NCBI GenBank assembly: GCA_030710605.1
Contig: CP092863.1
Span: forward strand, 144,857,372 to 144,921,371
Length of the DNA: 64,000 nucleotides
DNA from: Cordylochernes scorpioides
Taxonomy: Eukaryota > Arthropoda > Arachnida > Pseudoscorpiones > Chernetidae
Reading direction: 5' to 3'
Both the position numbers and the translations under genes were made by a program. Below, in pieces: positions 1-11,444 of the stretch (the stretch's first letter is position 1; each line of letters starts with the position of its first letter). Under the pieces are notes generated by a model. That model was not told the DNA's origin. It saw only the letters and a program-made list of their open reading frames with translations, and did not search any database.

Positions 1-171
1 TTTCTGAGAACTTGTTATAACCCTATATTGTTACTTAAAAAAAAACCTTTTTGATACACCTAATAGTAATATTTTATAATTTGGTTTTAAAATATCATAA
101 TTTACAACTATCTCATATAAATTATACTTAATTCTACCTCATTTTTCAGTTGAACCATTCTACCTCATTGA

Positions 172-513
172 ACCATTAGGAAATTAAATAATAAAATCTA
201 CACTGATTGTGAACGCTGCGTTGTTGTAGATCGGTTTCTGGTGAAACAATGCCAGAAATGTCTGAAATTTAACCCCACCCACAAAACGGCAGAATGCCCT
301 AACACCCCAATATGCAGGACATGTGGAGTTCAGGGAGTTCATGATTGCTCGGGAATTCCTAATGTTTTCAATTGTCACAACATCCTAAGAATAAAAATAG
401 GCCCTCACCACACAGAGCAAACTCAAAGGAATGTCCTATGTAAAAAACATCAAATAGAAAGAATAATTGAAAGAACAAGTTATTTCCCACTGAATAGTCA
501 AGTAACTAACTAG
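172..513 (+). pseudogene. LINE ORF1 C-terminal zinc-knuckle fragment
   Basis: An open stretch with no convincing start codon encodes the end of a LINE ORF1 (gag-like, RNA-binding) protein. Two Cys/His knuckles are visible: CQKCLKFNPTHKTAEC, then CRTCGVQGVHDC, followed by a basic tail. In intact R1-type elements ORF1 is several hundred residues long; the upstream part is missing here, so the copy is 5' truncated or too decayed to read. It sits directly before the endonuclease start at about 528, as expected for ORF1 followed by ORF2. Confidence 0.7.
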
Positions 514-527
514 TACTATTAGTACTA

Positions 528-1215
528 TTGTATATAATGCAAGCTCCATTAATTAAGTGTGTGCAACAAAATTTAAGAAAAAGCATAAACGCAACAAATG
601 AGCTCCTGGCTCAGATAGCTAACGACCCACCAGACATATTATTTATCCAGGAGCCCTACACAGTGAACAATGTTGTTATCTTTGGCGGAGACGAGCATTC
701 AGTTTTAACAGCAAAAGGAAACAAGATAAACTCGGCAACAATAATTTTAAATAAAGGATTAAAATACAATAAGATAGATCAATTCACCAACTCATTTTGT
801 ACTACAAGCTCAATACTTTTATCAAAGTCAAATATTATTATAGCGAATTTTTACATTCTCCCCAATTCTTTTTCAGAAAACCCATCAAAAGTTTATTGAG
901 GAAATTTTGGAAACTTTCAAAATTCAACCGATTCTGCTTTGTGGGATTTTAACTCTAGGCATCCCGTCTAGTATGATCGAAAGACAAACTCAAATGGTCA
1001 CAAACTTCATTCAATAGTGAACCAACACAATCTCTTCGTCCATAATATTAAAACTACAACGTGTCGTAATTCTAGCGTGATCGACTCACTATCTCCAACA
1101 GAAATTCAATCAGTCTATTAAAAAACTGGAATACATCCATAATGACGGACACCTCCGATCACGTGACAATAACCTACGAGATCGTTAGTAAATACAACAG
1201 TCATATAGACGGATA
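528..1215 (+). pseudogene. LINE ORF2 AP-endonuclease domain, frameshifted
   Basis: N-terminal endonuclease domain of the LINE polyprotein, which nicks target DNA. The first frame runs to 899 and contains the QxN and FIQEPY motifs. The DFNSRHP motif is readable near 942-965 only after a one-base shift, and TSDHVTITY (the SDH motif) appears near 1150. The domain order matches apurinic-type endonucleases of R1/Jockey LINEs. Stops and frameshifts make it non-coding today. Confidence 0.7.
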
Positions 1216-1888
1216 TAAATCAACGTGGAAATTCAGCGAAACTGACGCAAAACTGGAATGCATTTTATGAAAATTTTCCTCCCCCGAATTGCTAAGCCTC
1301 GTGGATGAGGCAAACCAAATAAAAAATTCCGAAAGTGTAGATAGAGGCTGTTTTAAAACTCACAGATATTATCAGTGAAGCAGCTTACGCATCCCTCAAG
1401 TTAAAATCAACCATTCAACCAATCAACCAACAAGTCAAATTCAAGTGGTGGACGAATAAACTTGAAAAAATGAAAAATGATTTTAATTATATAAGAAATT
1501 TATTCTATCGCGCGAGGCAAAATAATTAATGAAAAAAATTTTAAAGCTGCTCGTAACAAATATAATAAAGCCATTAACAGGGCAAAATTTAAAAGCTGGA
1601 GATTCTTTCTCGAAGAAAACGAATCAACTAATCCTTTTGGGAACACTTATAAAACATTCAAAACTTTAAAAGCATCATTCAACACAACAGCGATTCCATT
1701 GATAGACAACGCACTGGATTTTGCTAGGACTTCAAAAATGGAAAGTTTATTGAACGATCTTTTCCCGGACGATGATATTTCTTCCGAGGAGGAACTTCAC
1801 AAAGCAACTAGATATTACTCGCCAATTTACAATAATAGAAACAAAGTGATCATAAGGCCTAAAAGATATTGAATCAATTATTGTATTA

Positions 1889-3515
1889 TTGAAAAATAAG
1901 AAAGCACCTGGATCAGATAATATTAGCAATAATATGATAAAATACGCCTACCCTAGGATTTCCATAATCCTCCTTCAAATATTCGAAAAATGTATAAGTT
2001 TGGGATATTTCCCAGATTATTGGAAAAACTCTTTTGTGAAAATCATTCCTAAAGTAGATAAAACTAGTTATGATGTTAGTAAAAGCTACAGACCAATTTC
2101 CTTGCTATCAAACATTTCATAAGATTTCGAAAATATAATTAAAAAATAAACTTACTACCTTTTATGACGAAAACAATTTGATGAGTCATAGACAACATGG
2201 CTTCTCCAGGCATAAATCAACAATTACTGCTATGAAAGAGCTGACTGAAACTATTCTGGAACACAAGCAAAGAGAACTGACGGCGTTGATCGCAGTGGAC
2301 TTATCAGGGGCTTTTGATAATGCATGGTGGCCAGCTATAATAAATAGAATGGATTTAGACAACGTTCCCAGCTCTCTGATTCAAATCATCCAATCCTATT
2401 TGAATAATAAAAGGACAGTTTGTCTGTCATACGGTGGCAAAACGGTCTCCAAAAACCTTTCTAAGGGATGTCCTCAGGGTAGTCCACTGTCACCGTTATT
2501 ATGGAACATCTTGCTAAACGATATTTTAATGAATTTTAAATCAACAGACGCTGAAATTATTTGCTACGCGGACGACATCTCTATAATATGTTGGCATTAT
2601 AATTTAGAGGGTCTAAAAACTGAGTTAGTGAACACCCTAAACTATGTCACTCAATGGTGTCGCTCAAACAAGTTAAAAATAAATCCAGAAAAAACAAACT
2701 TGATTCACTTTCATAATTTCCATAGGTTCCAGTTGGAATTTCAAAAAACCGTCATAAAGCCTTCAAATGATATCAAAATTTTGGGAATGAAATTATCTAA
2801 TCACAGGTTCAGAACAAAAATAAATTTCACCCCGCACATCAATGAGATTTTGCATAAAGCGCATCGCATGAAAAATCTGCTTTTTTCCCTCAGCGGCAAA
2901 ATATGGGACATAAACTCTAATAAAAGGTTAATTTTGTATAAGACGCTAATTAGACCTATTCTAACATATGGAGCTGAAATTTGGTTTTACCAAATAAATA
3001 ACCGCTGTAAACAGAAATTAAATTCGATGCAATACCAAATTGTTCTTTGGGCTACTAGATCGTTTAAAACATCTTCCTCAAATTGTGTCCACTGTCTGGC
3101 AGAGATCCCATTCCTGACTGATTTTATCGAATCAAGATTGATTAAATATGAATTGGACCAACTAAGCGAGGAAGACCAACGAACGTTCAGTCCACATTCT
3201 CCTTCAATAATAAATGGATTTTTAAGAACAAGAATGGAAGATATGTTTTCTAATACAAGTGATCACTTTCGTCTCTTTTTCCCTTTGGGCATTCCAAAAT
3301 ATTTCCGCCCTGACTTTTACAATGTGCAATTCGTTACTGGTCATGGAAATTTCGGAGATTTTCTGTTTCGAATAGGAGCTATAGACGATCCGGGATGTTT
3401 ATGTGGAAAGAGAAAGCAGGATTCCAGTCATCTGCTTCTTGAGTGCCCAATCTTCCAGAACTACAGAAACCCGGGAAAACATCGAATACAAGGATCTTTT
3501 TATGTTTGTAAATAG
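1889..3515 (+). pseudogene. LINE ORF2 reverse transcriptase and C-terminal domain
   Basis: Reverse transcriptase of the LINE, in two pieces in different frames (1889-2122 and 2178-3515). Motifs in order: KAPGSDNI, YRPISLL, QHGFSRHKS, AVDLSGAFDNAWW (first catalytic Asp), GCPQGSPLSPLLWN, and CYADDISII with the YADD catalytic pair. The longer piece keeps 445 codons and ends in a Cys/His motif (CLCGKRK...HLLLECP) typical of R1-like C termini. The residues needed for catalysis look intact, but the upstream frameshift breaks the polyprotein. The region between the endonuclease and 1889 is the decayed linker. Confidence 0.85.
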
Positions 3516-3744
3516 AAAGGACTCGTATTTTAAATTTAGAAAATTCTGTAAATATATTTATGATTTTCTCTCTTGGTTAAAAAAACCTTATTTTATTCCT
3601 ATTTGTATATTTTTGGTTTGTTTATTTTGTTGGTTGTGATGTAAAATCAAGAATGATTTTAATGTCCTCTTTCTTATCTTTTCAAATCTTGTAATTATTA
3701 TTTTTTTTTTTTGTAATATAGTATCTGAATTTAGTGTTGTTATT

Positions 3745-3803
3745 GACGCAAGCATCCCTTGTAGGGATATCGCGTCTGATTTGATAAATAAATAAATAAA
3801 TAG
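3745..3803 (+). other. LINE 3' UTR hairpin and repeat tail
   Basis: GACGC (3745-3749) pairs with GCGTC (3772-3776), and ATCCCT (3754-3759) pairs with AGGGAT (3763-3768). A short AAAT-type microsatellite tail follows. The same hairpin with changed but still paired bases occurs in the other LINE ends of the window (see findings). Confidence 0.6.
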
Positions 3804-3869
3804 CTTGCTATACTGACATTATACTCTCAATTCGACATCAAAATTTTCTATAAATTTCTATAAAAATTA

Positions 3870-4760
3870 TGAAACCTTTATATATATATTTGTTCTGGAA
3901 AAGGAGCAATCCATACTTAATTCATTAGATAATAAAAAGGCATATATTGGCAAATAAATATTTTATTCAATCCATTATATGTCTTTTTATTTTCTAATAT
4001 TCAAGTACTTGTCATATATATACATATAATAAATGTCTTAAATATAATATTTATACCTTTATTTATCTTCTATAAGATAACAAACACATTTTATAATCAC
4101 TTTTAACAAAACAACAACAACATAAAGAAAACAAACGAGAAAATAAATATCATTAATGGAAGCTTTGAAGATTGCATCGTATCATTGACAATAAATTTGA
4201 AGGCCAATTTAACCGAAAGATGAAAATAAAAGTTCAATACATCAGAGATTATGAACACAAAGTATATGACGCTCATTTGTCCTTGTATTCCCGTGGGACA
4301 TTTAGGCCTAAATAGCTGGGACATTATCGGCTGTAGTTGCCTCAAGTCCCTAGGGACACTCCCCTCTACTTCTTCTTTAATTTTGATGAGAGCACAAAGC
4401 TCTTTTAAAACGATTTTATTTCTTTTGGTCACTTTTGTGGCTTTCTACTTTTTTCATCTATTTTTAGATGTTTTGATAATAGAGAAATCCATAAATATAT
4501 CTTTGATTAAAAAGACATATATTGGATCAAAATATCATTTATTTTACCAATATTTCAGTTGGCTGAACGCCAACCTTTATCAAGGTGTTATAACATTCAA
4601 ATGTGTCAACTACAAACTCAGCGCCACATAAAACGTCAACAGAATTAAGTTTTAAAAAATATTTTGTTATATTCAATGGGGAGAAAAATTTACATATATA
4701 TATATTCATATTATGGTAAAATAAATGATATTTTGATCCAATTTATGCCTTTTTATTTAA
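3870..4760. repeat. Penelope-type terminal repeat pieces and an unassigned segment
   Basis: About 4500-4700 holds a repeat with GTTGGCTGAACGCCAACC, also present at 11.5-11.84 kb; a shorter arm lies at 3890-3990. The layout (a GGATCAAAATATC block, an inverted GTTGG/CCAAC pair, then CTTTATCAAGG) resembles the terminal repeats of Penelope-like elements, by analogy with the piece at 8.34 kb that is attached to Penelope coding sequence. Between them, 4250-4400 is less AT-rich and open on the minus strand for about 100 codons, with no recognisable motif. Confidence 0.4.
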
Positions 4761-5229
4761 AATTTTAGATGTGTAACATCCTTTGTATTTATTTATTTAT
4801 GTTAAATATTTAATTATTCTCTGATTTTTTTCTTCATAATTAGGTAGTCGGTAACACTGGACTTTATTTTTTTCTCTAATTCTTCATAAGTTATTTTTTT
4901 TGTTTATATTATTCATGGTTAACCTCATATACTAAATTGTATTGGAAAGGACAAAATTTTCCTGTAAAGAGAACCAAGAAAGTTATTAAACTTCTTTATG
5001 AGCACGACCTCCAAAATCTTGTCTAATTTAGACTAATAAAAGGATATGTAAAAAATAAAATGGTTAACCATGTTGTAATATATTAAATAGTAAAAAAACA
5101 AAGTATTTTAACTATCTCTTATTTATAAATAGGAAACGTTAAAACAAAAATAAAATCTTTGAAATAATTATATTAAGAAGGTAGGTATATCGATTTTTAA
5201 ATAATTAAAATTCCCAATTATAAAACTAC
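4760..5229. other. AT-rich DNA, nothing recognised
   Basis: No coding signal, RNA gene or named repeat seen. Confidence 0.5.
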
Positions 5230-5404
5230 GATAAGTATGAAAAAATGGCATCATCTCCTTATCGTGCGACTGAAAGTTGCTGATGGATTGCGCTATAATT
5301 AAAAATCAACGAGAATAGTTGATATTTAGTCCTATAGATGGCGCAAGCCATCAGCAACTTTCAGTTACACGATAAGGAGATGATGCCCTTTTTTCATACT
5401 TATG
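5230..5404. mobile_element. Fold-back element, family A
   Basis: Inverted arms of about 70 bp containing CATCTCCTTATCGTGC on the left and its complement on the right, with ATGGCGCAAGCCATCAGC next to the centre. It has no coding capacity and no hammerhead in this short copy. Other copies: 27.6, 29.98, 53.6, 56.46 and 61.5 kb. Confidence 0.75.
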
Positions 5405-5635
5405 TACAATAAGTAGTAACTTAGAAATATTATATTGAATTAAATAAACACAATCCAAACTACTTTTATTTACTTATCCTAAGTATACGTGGTACAGGCC
5501 ATGATAATCATATTTTTCTTATATAAAAAACATTGCCAAAAATCAAATTGAAAGATAGGACTTGAAAAATTGAAAATGTTAAAATGTTGGCGTTGATTCC
5601 GATATATTATTTTATGCGAAAATGTTTATATAATA

Positions 5636-5950
5636 CTAACCGAATGACCCGGTCAACGCCCGGGTTTTACCCGATTAAATGCTTTTATTCAAATACTATT
5701 CGTTACAATTATAAATTGGCGCCGTGGATGTCATTCTTGTATAATATATAAATGAGTTTTAAAAATCGTAAAAAAAAAGAAAATGCATCGGCCGGGAATC
5801 GAACCCGGGCCGCCCGCGTGGCAGGCGAGCATTTTACTACTGAACCACCGATGCTTATGAGAAATGGCCATATATGGGTATTTATTCCATTCACAAAAGC
5901 AAACGGTGACAGAATTGATTGTTGATTATGACGCTGATAACTGTATATAT
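5636..5950 (-). mobile_element. Helitron-like insert with a tRNA-Gly copy
   Basis: On the minus strand the insert ends with a GC-rich hairpin followed by TCATTCGG and TTAG, a slightly decayed Helitron 3' end (hairpin then CTRR). The same end with intact CTAG is found at 59.6 and 26.2 kb. The neighbouring duplicate at 6.73 kb lacks this segment, so it serves as an approximate empty site. The 5' end is not pinned. A tRNA-Gly-like gene lies inside. Confidence 0.5.
5785..5855 (-). tRNA. tRNA-Gly (GCC), possibly a pseudogene
   Basis: The minus strand reads as a complete cloverleaf. Acceptor arms GCATCGG and CCGATGC pair, the anticodon loop CTGCCAC gives GCC (glycine), and the T arm with GGTTCGATTCC (B box) is perfect. 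A run of T follows the gene on the minus strand, as a Pol III terminator. Compared with the usual animal tRNA-Gly-GCC the D arm reads AGTAGTAAAATG instead of AGTGGTAGAATG. These two changes remove G18 and the C13-G22 pair, so function is doubtful. It sits inside a Helitron-like insert, which suggests a captured or passenger copy. Confidence 0.8.
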
Positions 5951-6059
5951 TAATAATTTACAAACACTAATTTATTTACCTATATCCAGGACTTGGAACT
6001 AGAATTTTTGGTTTAAGAAGGAAGAAGCTTTATTCATTCAAGACTTAAATTGAGAATTA

Positions 6060-7145
6060 AACATTCAACACACGAATTATTCTATTTTCAAATATAAAAC
6101 AAAGTTCTACTGTCTTTACTGCCATGAAAAAATATTGATAGGGCTTGACTTATCAGTGGTGAACCCTCCCAGCGTTTTCGCCAATTTAAGTAGAAGTTTA
6201 ATTTATATGTGAATAGAAACATTCGCGTCTTAATGTCTTTATTCGTTATATATAGTTGGCGTGTTATTTCTTTGTATTAATCTGAAGGTGTTTTTAATTA
6301 ATGATTTTATTTAATCATACAAACATTACAATTATAACATAATAAAAAGAAAAATAATGGGAAATACAGCAATTAAATTATATATGTGCTATCGAACAGC
6401 TACAACAACATCAGCGTAGACAAAAATCAATAAAAATGTCATCAATGATAATAAGCTTGGAAATTAAATCCAACATAATACAAGTACATGTGTTGCAGGT
6501 CATGATAATTTTTTTCATTTTATAAATCTACTAGGCGCTTTATCAAAATATTTGCGTTTATTACAAAGGAAACAAACAAAAAAAATAACAAAATAGATCA
6601 TGATAATCATGTTTTCTATATGAAAAACATTACCAAAAATATCAATTTAAAATATAGAAATTGAAATATTGAAATTTTTTAAATGTTGATTTTGATTCCG
6701 ATTTAATAGTTTATGCAAATATGTTTATATATTATAATTTAGATGCACGAATTTTTTCACCTACATCCAGGACTTGGGACTAGAATTTTTGGTCAAGAAG
6801 AAATAAGCTTTATTCATTCAAGACCTAAATCGATAATCAAACATTTAACACACGAATGTTTCCCTTTTCAAATATAACACAAATTTCTACTGTCCTTACT
6901 GCGATTAAATAATATTGGTAGGGTTTGGCTCATCAGTGGTGAACCCTCCAAGCGGTTTCGCCAATTTAATCTACCAACATAATCTTTTAGAACTGTAGAA
7001 TTACATATATTAATATTTGCATAGAACAATCCTCTTCAGTAAACAATAAGTTTAAGGCCAGTTAGACCCGCTAAGAGGATTCAACACTGATGAGCCAAGC
7101 CCTCCCAATAATTTTATCTTCGCAATAAGGACAGTAGAAATTTTT
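6060..7145. mobile_element. Three family C fold-back pieces
   Basis: Copies at about 6080-6200, 6850-6985 and 7040-7145, the first two in minus and the last in plus orientation. Each has the sequence TCTACTGTCCTTACTGC on one side and a core with CTGATGAGCC and GGCGAAACC (read in family orientation). The first copy carries a core mutation (CTGATAAGTC). No coding capacity. Confidence 0.6.
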
Positions 7146-7149
7146 CTTT

Positions 7150-8147
7150 GTGTGTCATGCGACGCATTGGCAGGTGATAAATTCACTATTTCCGTCCGAT
7201 ATAATATTATGGCGCCGATATATCGACGATATATTCTGTATCTGTCCCGAAACCCAAACCAATACAATTCTGGAAAAGCTGAACAGTTACCATCCTGACC
7301 TGGGTTTCACCTGTGAAAAAGAAACAAACAATAGCCTGCCTTTTTTAGATGTAAAATTCATCCGTATAGAGAATAAATTCCAAACAACCGTTCACTATAA
7401 ACCATCTTTCAACCCCGACTATATCCGTTTTTCCTCCTATTGCCCTCTCAGCCATAAAATCAATACCGTGAAGACCCCTTACCAAACGTGTCCATAGCCA
7501 CTGCTCACTTCAGACCTTCAAAACAGAAGAGACCCAGAACATCTTAAGGAATCTAAAAACCTGCCAATATCCTTTATAATTTATTTTAAGACATTTCCAT
7601 AGCCCGTCTGAAATGCGAAATCCCCCAGTTTACAAATCTATTTGTAGTTATTCCCTACTCACCTGTATCCATATCAATAGCCCGTCATCTGAAAACATTC
7701 GGCGTTAAAACCTTCTTCTGCAACTCACCCAGTTTAAGTTCACTACTAAGAAACCCTATAACAAAAAGCAATAGCCTTAATTATCCTTCCAATATTAAGA
7801 ATGCCATATACTCTATAGAATGCAACGATTGCAGAACCAAATACGTAGGTGAAACAAGTAGAAATTTAAATATAAGATTATCAGAACATCAACGAAATAT
7901 CGAAAACCAGGACAATAGATCTCTAGTATATCATCATGTAAGATAAACAGGCCATTCCTTCGCACTATCCAAACCAAGAACCCATTATTCCAAAACATCC
8001 CCAATAAACAACAGAGACTCATCATAGAATCCATAATATCAAGAAAGCACAATAGCATTAACAGAAGAATAGACATTCCGGAAGTTTATAATATAGTATT
8101 CCCTGAGCTCACCTCAAATCATCCAAATACAGAAATCGTCTCAGAAT
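7150..8147 (+). pseudogene. Penelope-like element: RT C-terminus and GIY-YIG endonuclease
   Basis: A 5'-truncated Penelope-like polyprotein. Near 7200 the translation reads WRRYIDDIFC, the Penelope form of the RT catalytic motif. It is followed by LPFLDVKF and YCPLSHKINT, which are typical of the Penelope thumb. At about 7795-7940 a GIY-YIG endonuclease core is readable: AIYSIECNDC then KYVGETSRN and SEHQ. The first frame stops at 7497 and later parts need frameshifts, so the copy is dead. The reading ends with a stop at 8145-8147, then a 3' region with a Penelope-type terminal repeat. Clade assignment rests on the RT/GIY-YIG combination, which is specific to Penelope-like elements. Confidence 0.85.
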
Positions 8148-8689
8148 AGCAGCGGTGGGAACCAAGTAGACATCTAATAATGATAACTACAACCTATGTA
8201 TTCCTTGATTCCTTGGTTTTTTCTAGTGGCCTATATTTATTCATTTGTTTGTCCTCTTATTAGATATATATATTTAAAAAATATTTTGTCTCAATTTGTA
8301 TAATAGTGAATATGTTTGAAAATAGAGCAATCCATATATCACAATATTTAAAAATGCCTATTTTGGATCATAAAGTTTTTATTTCCGATATTTCGTGTGG
8401 CAACTCGCCAAACTTCCTCAGGGAACAAAATCGCTTTTGAGAAGCTCGCGTATCAATTCGCAAGTTTTTACAACCGCTATAAAATTTAAATATCTAGAAT
8501 ATACAATATACAGGCCTATAAATATAAATATTAATAATAATATAATATGTAAAATATTAATATATATAGAGAATAAATAAATATATACATTTAAAATAAA
8601 CGAAATGAAAATCAGTAATTTGTTATATATATATGTATAGTAGTGGGCTATATGGTTTTAAATTGTAAGTATAATTGAGGAATGTCTAT

Positions 8690-8985
8690 TTATCGGTTGA
8701 TACTGTTTTTATCTTCTATTGAGGTCCAGCTTTCTAGAGAACGTCTTGAATGTTTATCCTTGATATTTTGATATACTATTTCTGTTGAGTCGAAATTTGG
8801 TATGTGGTCCTGTTTCAGTGCGTGGTCTACTAAAAGGGAAAGAGGGCTATAGTTTTTAAGGGCTGTCCGGTGTTGATTGGTTTTTTCTTCCGGAGTTTTT
8901 CCTTCTCTCCTATGTATGTAGCGGGTATGTATGAGGTTGGAATTTTGACTGTTGTTTGGGTTATGCCCAATAGCCAATCTCAGAA
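8690..8985 (-). pseudogene. Penelope-like GIY-YIG C-terminal fragment (inverted copy)
   Basis: The minus strand encodes the same C-terminal region as the plus copy at 9.1-9.4 kb, including TNQHRTALKNYSPLSLLV and LESWTSIEDK. Part of the GIY-YIG core that is present in the plus copy is missing here. It therefore lacks a complete endonuclease and is a relic. It overlaps nothing else and is the left arm of the inverted pair. Confidence 0.7.
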
Positions 8986-9061
8986 ATTATACTGCACACT
9001 TAGTACAGCTACGGCATTGAAAGAATCAGCAGAACCCTCAATAAATATAACATCAAGACCA

Positions 9062-9446
9062 TATACCAGACACCATCCAACTTAAAAACACTTATCCACC
9101 ATCCCGATACCAAACATAACACAAACAACAGTCAAAAATCCAACCTCATCTACAGAATCCCGTGCCGATCTTGCCCAGCTACATACATAGGAGAGACAGG
9201 AAAAACTCTGGAAGAAAGAACCAATCAACACCGGACAGCCCTTAAAAACTATAGCCCTCTTTCCCTTTTAGTAGACCACGCACTGAAACAGGACCACATA
9301 CCAAATTTTGACTCAACTGAAATAGTATATGAAAATATCAAGGATAAACATTCAAGACTTTCTCTAGAAAGCTGGACCTCAATAGAAGATAAAAAACAGT
9401 ATCAACCGATAAATAGACATTCCTCAACTATACTTACAATTTAAAA
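9062..9446 (+). pseudogene. Penelope-like GIY-YIG endonuclease fragment
   Basis: The translation across about 9070-9445 gives the C-terminal endonuclease of a Penelope-like element: NLIYRIPCRSC, then TYIGETGKTLEERTNQH, matching the GIY-YIG layout with the conserved Y, G, R and H/N positions. It continues with SLLVDHALKQDH and LESWTSIED to a stop just before the 3' UTR. The upstream RT is absent, so it is a 5'-truncated copy. It differs in sequence from the fragment at 7.15-8.15 kb, so two Penelope lineages are present. Confidence 0.75.
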
Positions 9447-9740
9447 CCATATAGCCCACTGCTATACACGTATATATGTATATATATGGCAAATTGCTGA
9501 TTTTCAATTCGTTTATTTTAAATGTATATAATTACTTATTATATTATTATTAATAATTATATTCATAGGAATGCATATATTGTAGATTCTAGATATTTAA
9601 ATTTTATAGCGGTTGTATATACTCGCGAATTGATACGCGAGCTTCTCAAAAGCGATTTTGTTCCCTGAGGAAGTTTGGCGAGTTGCCACGCGAAATATCG
9701 GAAATAAAAACTTTATGATCCAAAATAGGCATTTTTAAAT

Positions 9741-10667
9741 AGTTAATATATAAAAATAATATTTTTATATCTTCATAAAAATATGTAAAATAGTATCCGA
9801 TTATATTTAACTCGTGTTCTATTGGCGTATCATTATACCATGTTTTCTCCTGTAGAAGGGCGTACGTACCCGAAAGCTAGAGAATAATAAAAATGTTTTG
9901 AAAAGACATTTTCACTGGAGAAATGATTGATTTTACTCAATATTCATGTAAATATTATTTTATAGAATAAATTATTTCATTAACTATATATATATATGTG
10001 TGGTACATTATTTCTCTATATATAAATGTAAAATATATTAAGAAAAATAATAGAATATTCTTAAAATATAAATTTTAAAATTACCTTAAAATTAGTTTAT
10101 TATAAAACATAATTCTTCTATAACTAATATATTCCTTGAAGAAAAAATTGGCAAACCTGGAAAAAAATAGTATTTTTCGAATACATTATATAAATGAATA
10201 AATCATTTTAAGAATGTTTCTTGTCTTTATTGATTTTTCAATAACGTATTTTTTCATATTGATTATGAATTTATTCAGTTTTTTTTTTTTCAGAAAAGCA
10301 AACATTTACCTACCTAATATACTTTGAAATTTGTGACCAACATCGATTGGAAAAGATGATGATAATGCTTCTATGAATTTTTTGTTTTTTTTTTACTTAG
10401 AGATTTTCTTCTCTTTTTCTTAACTTTTAATATATTAAATTAATGAATATATAATAGACTATAGTTATATCTTGTGTATTATAATTAATGTATATTAAAT
10501 TTTAATTGTTGTTTAATATATATTAAAATATTTATGAAGTTTATATTTTATAGTTTTCTAAAGTTTAATATAATTTAAGTTTTAAATGATTTATTTTATA
10601 ATGAATTATAATGTGAAGTTTTTCTAAAAATATAATATTTTGTGATGTTTAGTTTTCACATATTCTT
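9741..10667. other. AT-rich DNA, nothing recognised
   Basis: Long runs of A and T with no coding signal, RNA gene or shared repeat seen. Confidence 0.5.
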
Positions 10668-10873
10668 ATCATATTTAAGCCTTAAAAAGTGATCGTTTGT
10701 AAAAAAAATAAAAGAAAATTCCAGAATTCCAAGAGTTGGACTTTATTTTGACGGTTTTCTCTAGTTCGGGTTAAGTCCTTTTAGATTGTACAAATTACAG
10801 ATTGTACAAATGGGTTAATCTTGGCCTGTTATTCTGTAATAAATATAAAGATTAACTTTACATAGAGGACTTA

Positions 10874-11098
10874 CATTCATGGACAAAACTTAAGGAAGTG
10901 TAAAGTATTTGATGTCGCTGGTCGTTATTTAAATTCTTGACTATAGAAAGCACGCAGATTAAATACCTTTTTAAGATCGTTTTTTTTATTATGATCATAA
11001 ATGGTTCTTTAACCATCGCGCCCTCTATAGTCAAGAATTAAAATGACGACCAGCGACATCAAAGATTTTACACTTCTTTAATTTTTGTCCATGAGTGT
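10874..11098. mobile_element. Tc1-like MITE (same termini as M123 elements)
   Basis: Inverted termini starting CATTCATGGACAAAACTTAA and a left flanking TA. The arms continue through TTTGATGTCGCTGGTCGT and CTTGACTATAGA. The same terminal sequence borders the 123-bp minisatellite arrays elsewhere in the window. Confidence 0.65.
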
Positions 11099-11130
11099 TG
11101 ATGGCGCGTTATAGCCTTATGTTTTATATA

Positions 11131-11402
11131 TACACCAATACTTCGCTTTGCGTCGTTTCGTTTTGCGTTTTTTTAGAAGTTGCGTCGCTGCTTAATTTTT
11201 ACTGATTTTCACTGTGCGTCGTTAGATTTTCGAAGTTGCGTTGTTTTGGATTCGAGTTTTTATTATTATTTTTTTAATTTTCTTTCCTAAAATATGGCAA
11301 CATCTTTGTTTTTGATTGCGCCATGCCATCAAAATTTTATTTTCATTTGCGTCGTTTTTTTTTTCGGAACGTAACCCCGACGCAAAGCGAGGTATGGGTG
11401 TA
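11131..11402. mobile_element. MITE with 25-bp inverted termini
   Basis: The left end TACACCAATACTTCGCTTTG is matched in reverse complement at the right end with two differences, both continuing into GCGTCG. The flanks read TA on each side. No coding capacity; class unknown. Confidence 0.6.
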
Positions 11403-11444
11403 TATCCTTAATCAAACACTGGTTAACCGATACTATTGCAAATA

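Larger units (their letters stand above)
165..3803 (+). mobile_element. R1-type non-LTR retrotransposon (LINE), decayed
   Basis: A LINE with the usual order: zinc-knuckle ORF1 remnant, AP-type endonuclease, reverse transcriptase, C-terminal Cys/His motif, then a 3' UTR with a hairpin and a short AAAT-type repeat tail. Reading frames are broken by several indels and stops, so this copy is inactive. The C-terminal TGHG...CxCG...HLLxECP arrangement is typical of the R1/Jockey/LOA group; the exact clade is inferred by eye. Related 5'-truncated copies lie at 48.3 and 54.3 kb and a bare tail at 12.76 kb. The 5' boundary is approximate. Confidence 0.85.
5488..6990 (+). repeat. Local direct duplication of about 0.5-0.7 kb
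   Basis: The segment 5500-5635 plus 5960-6200 is repeated at 6598-6745 plus 6745-6985. Shared landmarks are CATGATAATCAT followed by an AAAACATTxCCAAAAAT stretch, then ATCCAGGACTTGG, and a family C motif at the end of each copy. The first copy is interrupted by about 300 bp (next entry). Confidence 0.65.
8335..9740. mobile_element. Two Penelope-like 3' ends in inverted orientation
   Basis: About 650-bp arms run away from a centre near 8985. The left arm (minus) carries coding sequence 8690-8977 then a 3' UTR to 8335; the right arm (plus) carries coding sequence about 9062-9445 then the same 3' UTR to 9735. Both UTRs contain the CAACTCGCCAAACTTCCTC block and the blocks GCGAGCTTCTCAAAAGCG. Confidence 0.7.

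Noticed and set aside
4103-4432. Minus-strand frame of 109 codons as a gene
   Set aside because: No recognisable domain or splice sites, the second half is a low-complexity hydrophobic AT-rich run, and it sits among Penelope-type repeats.
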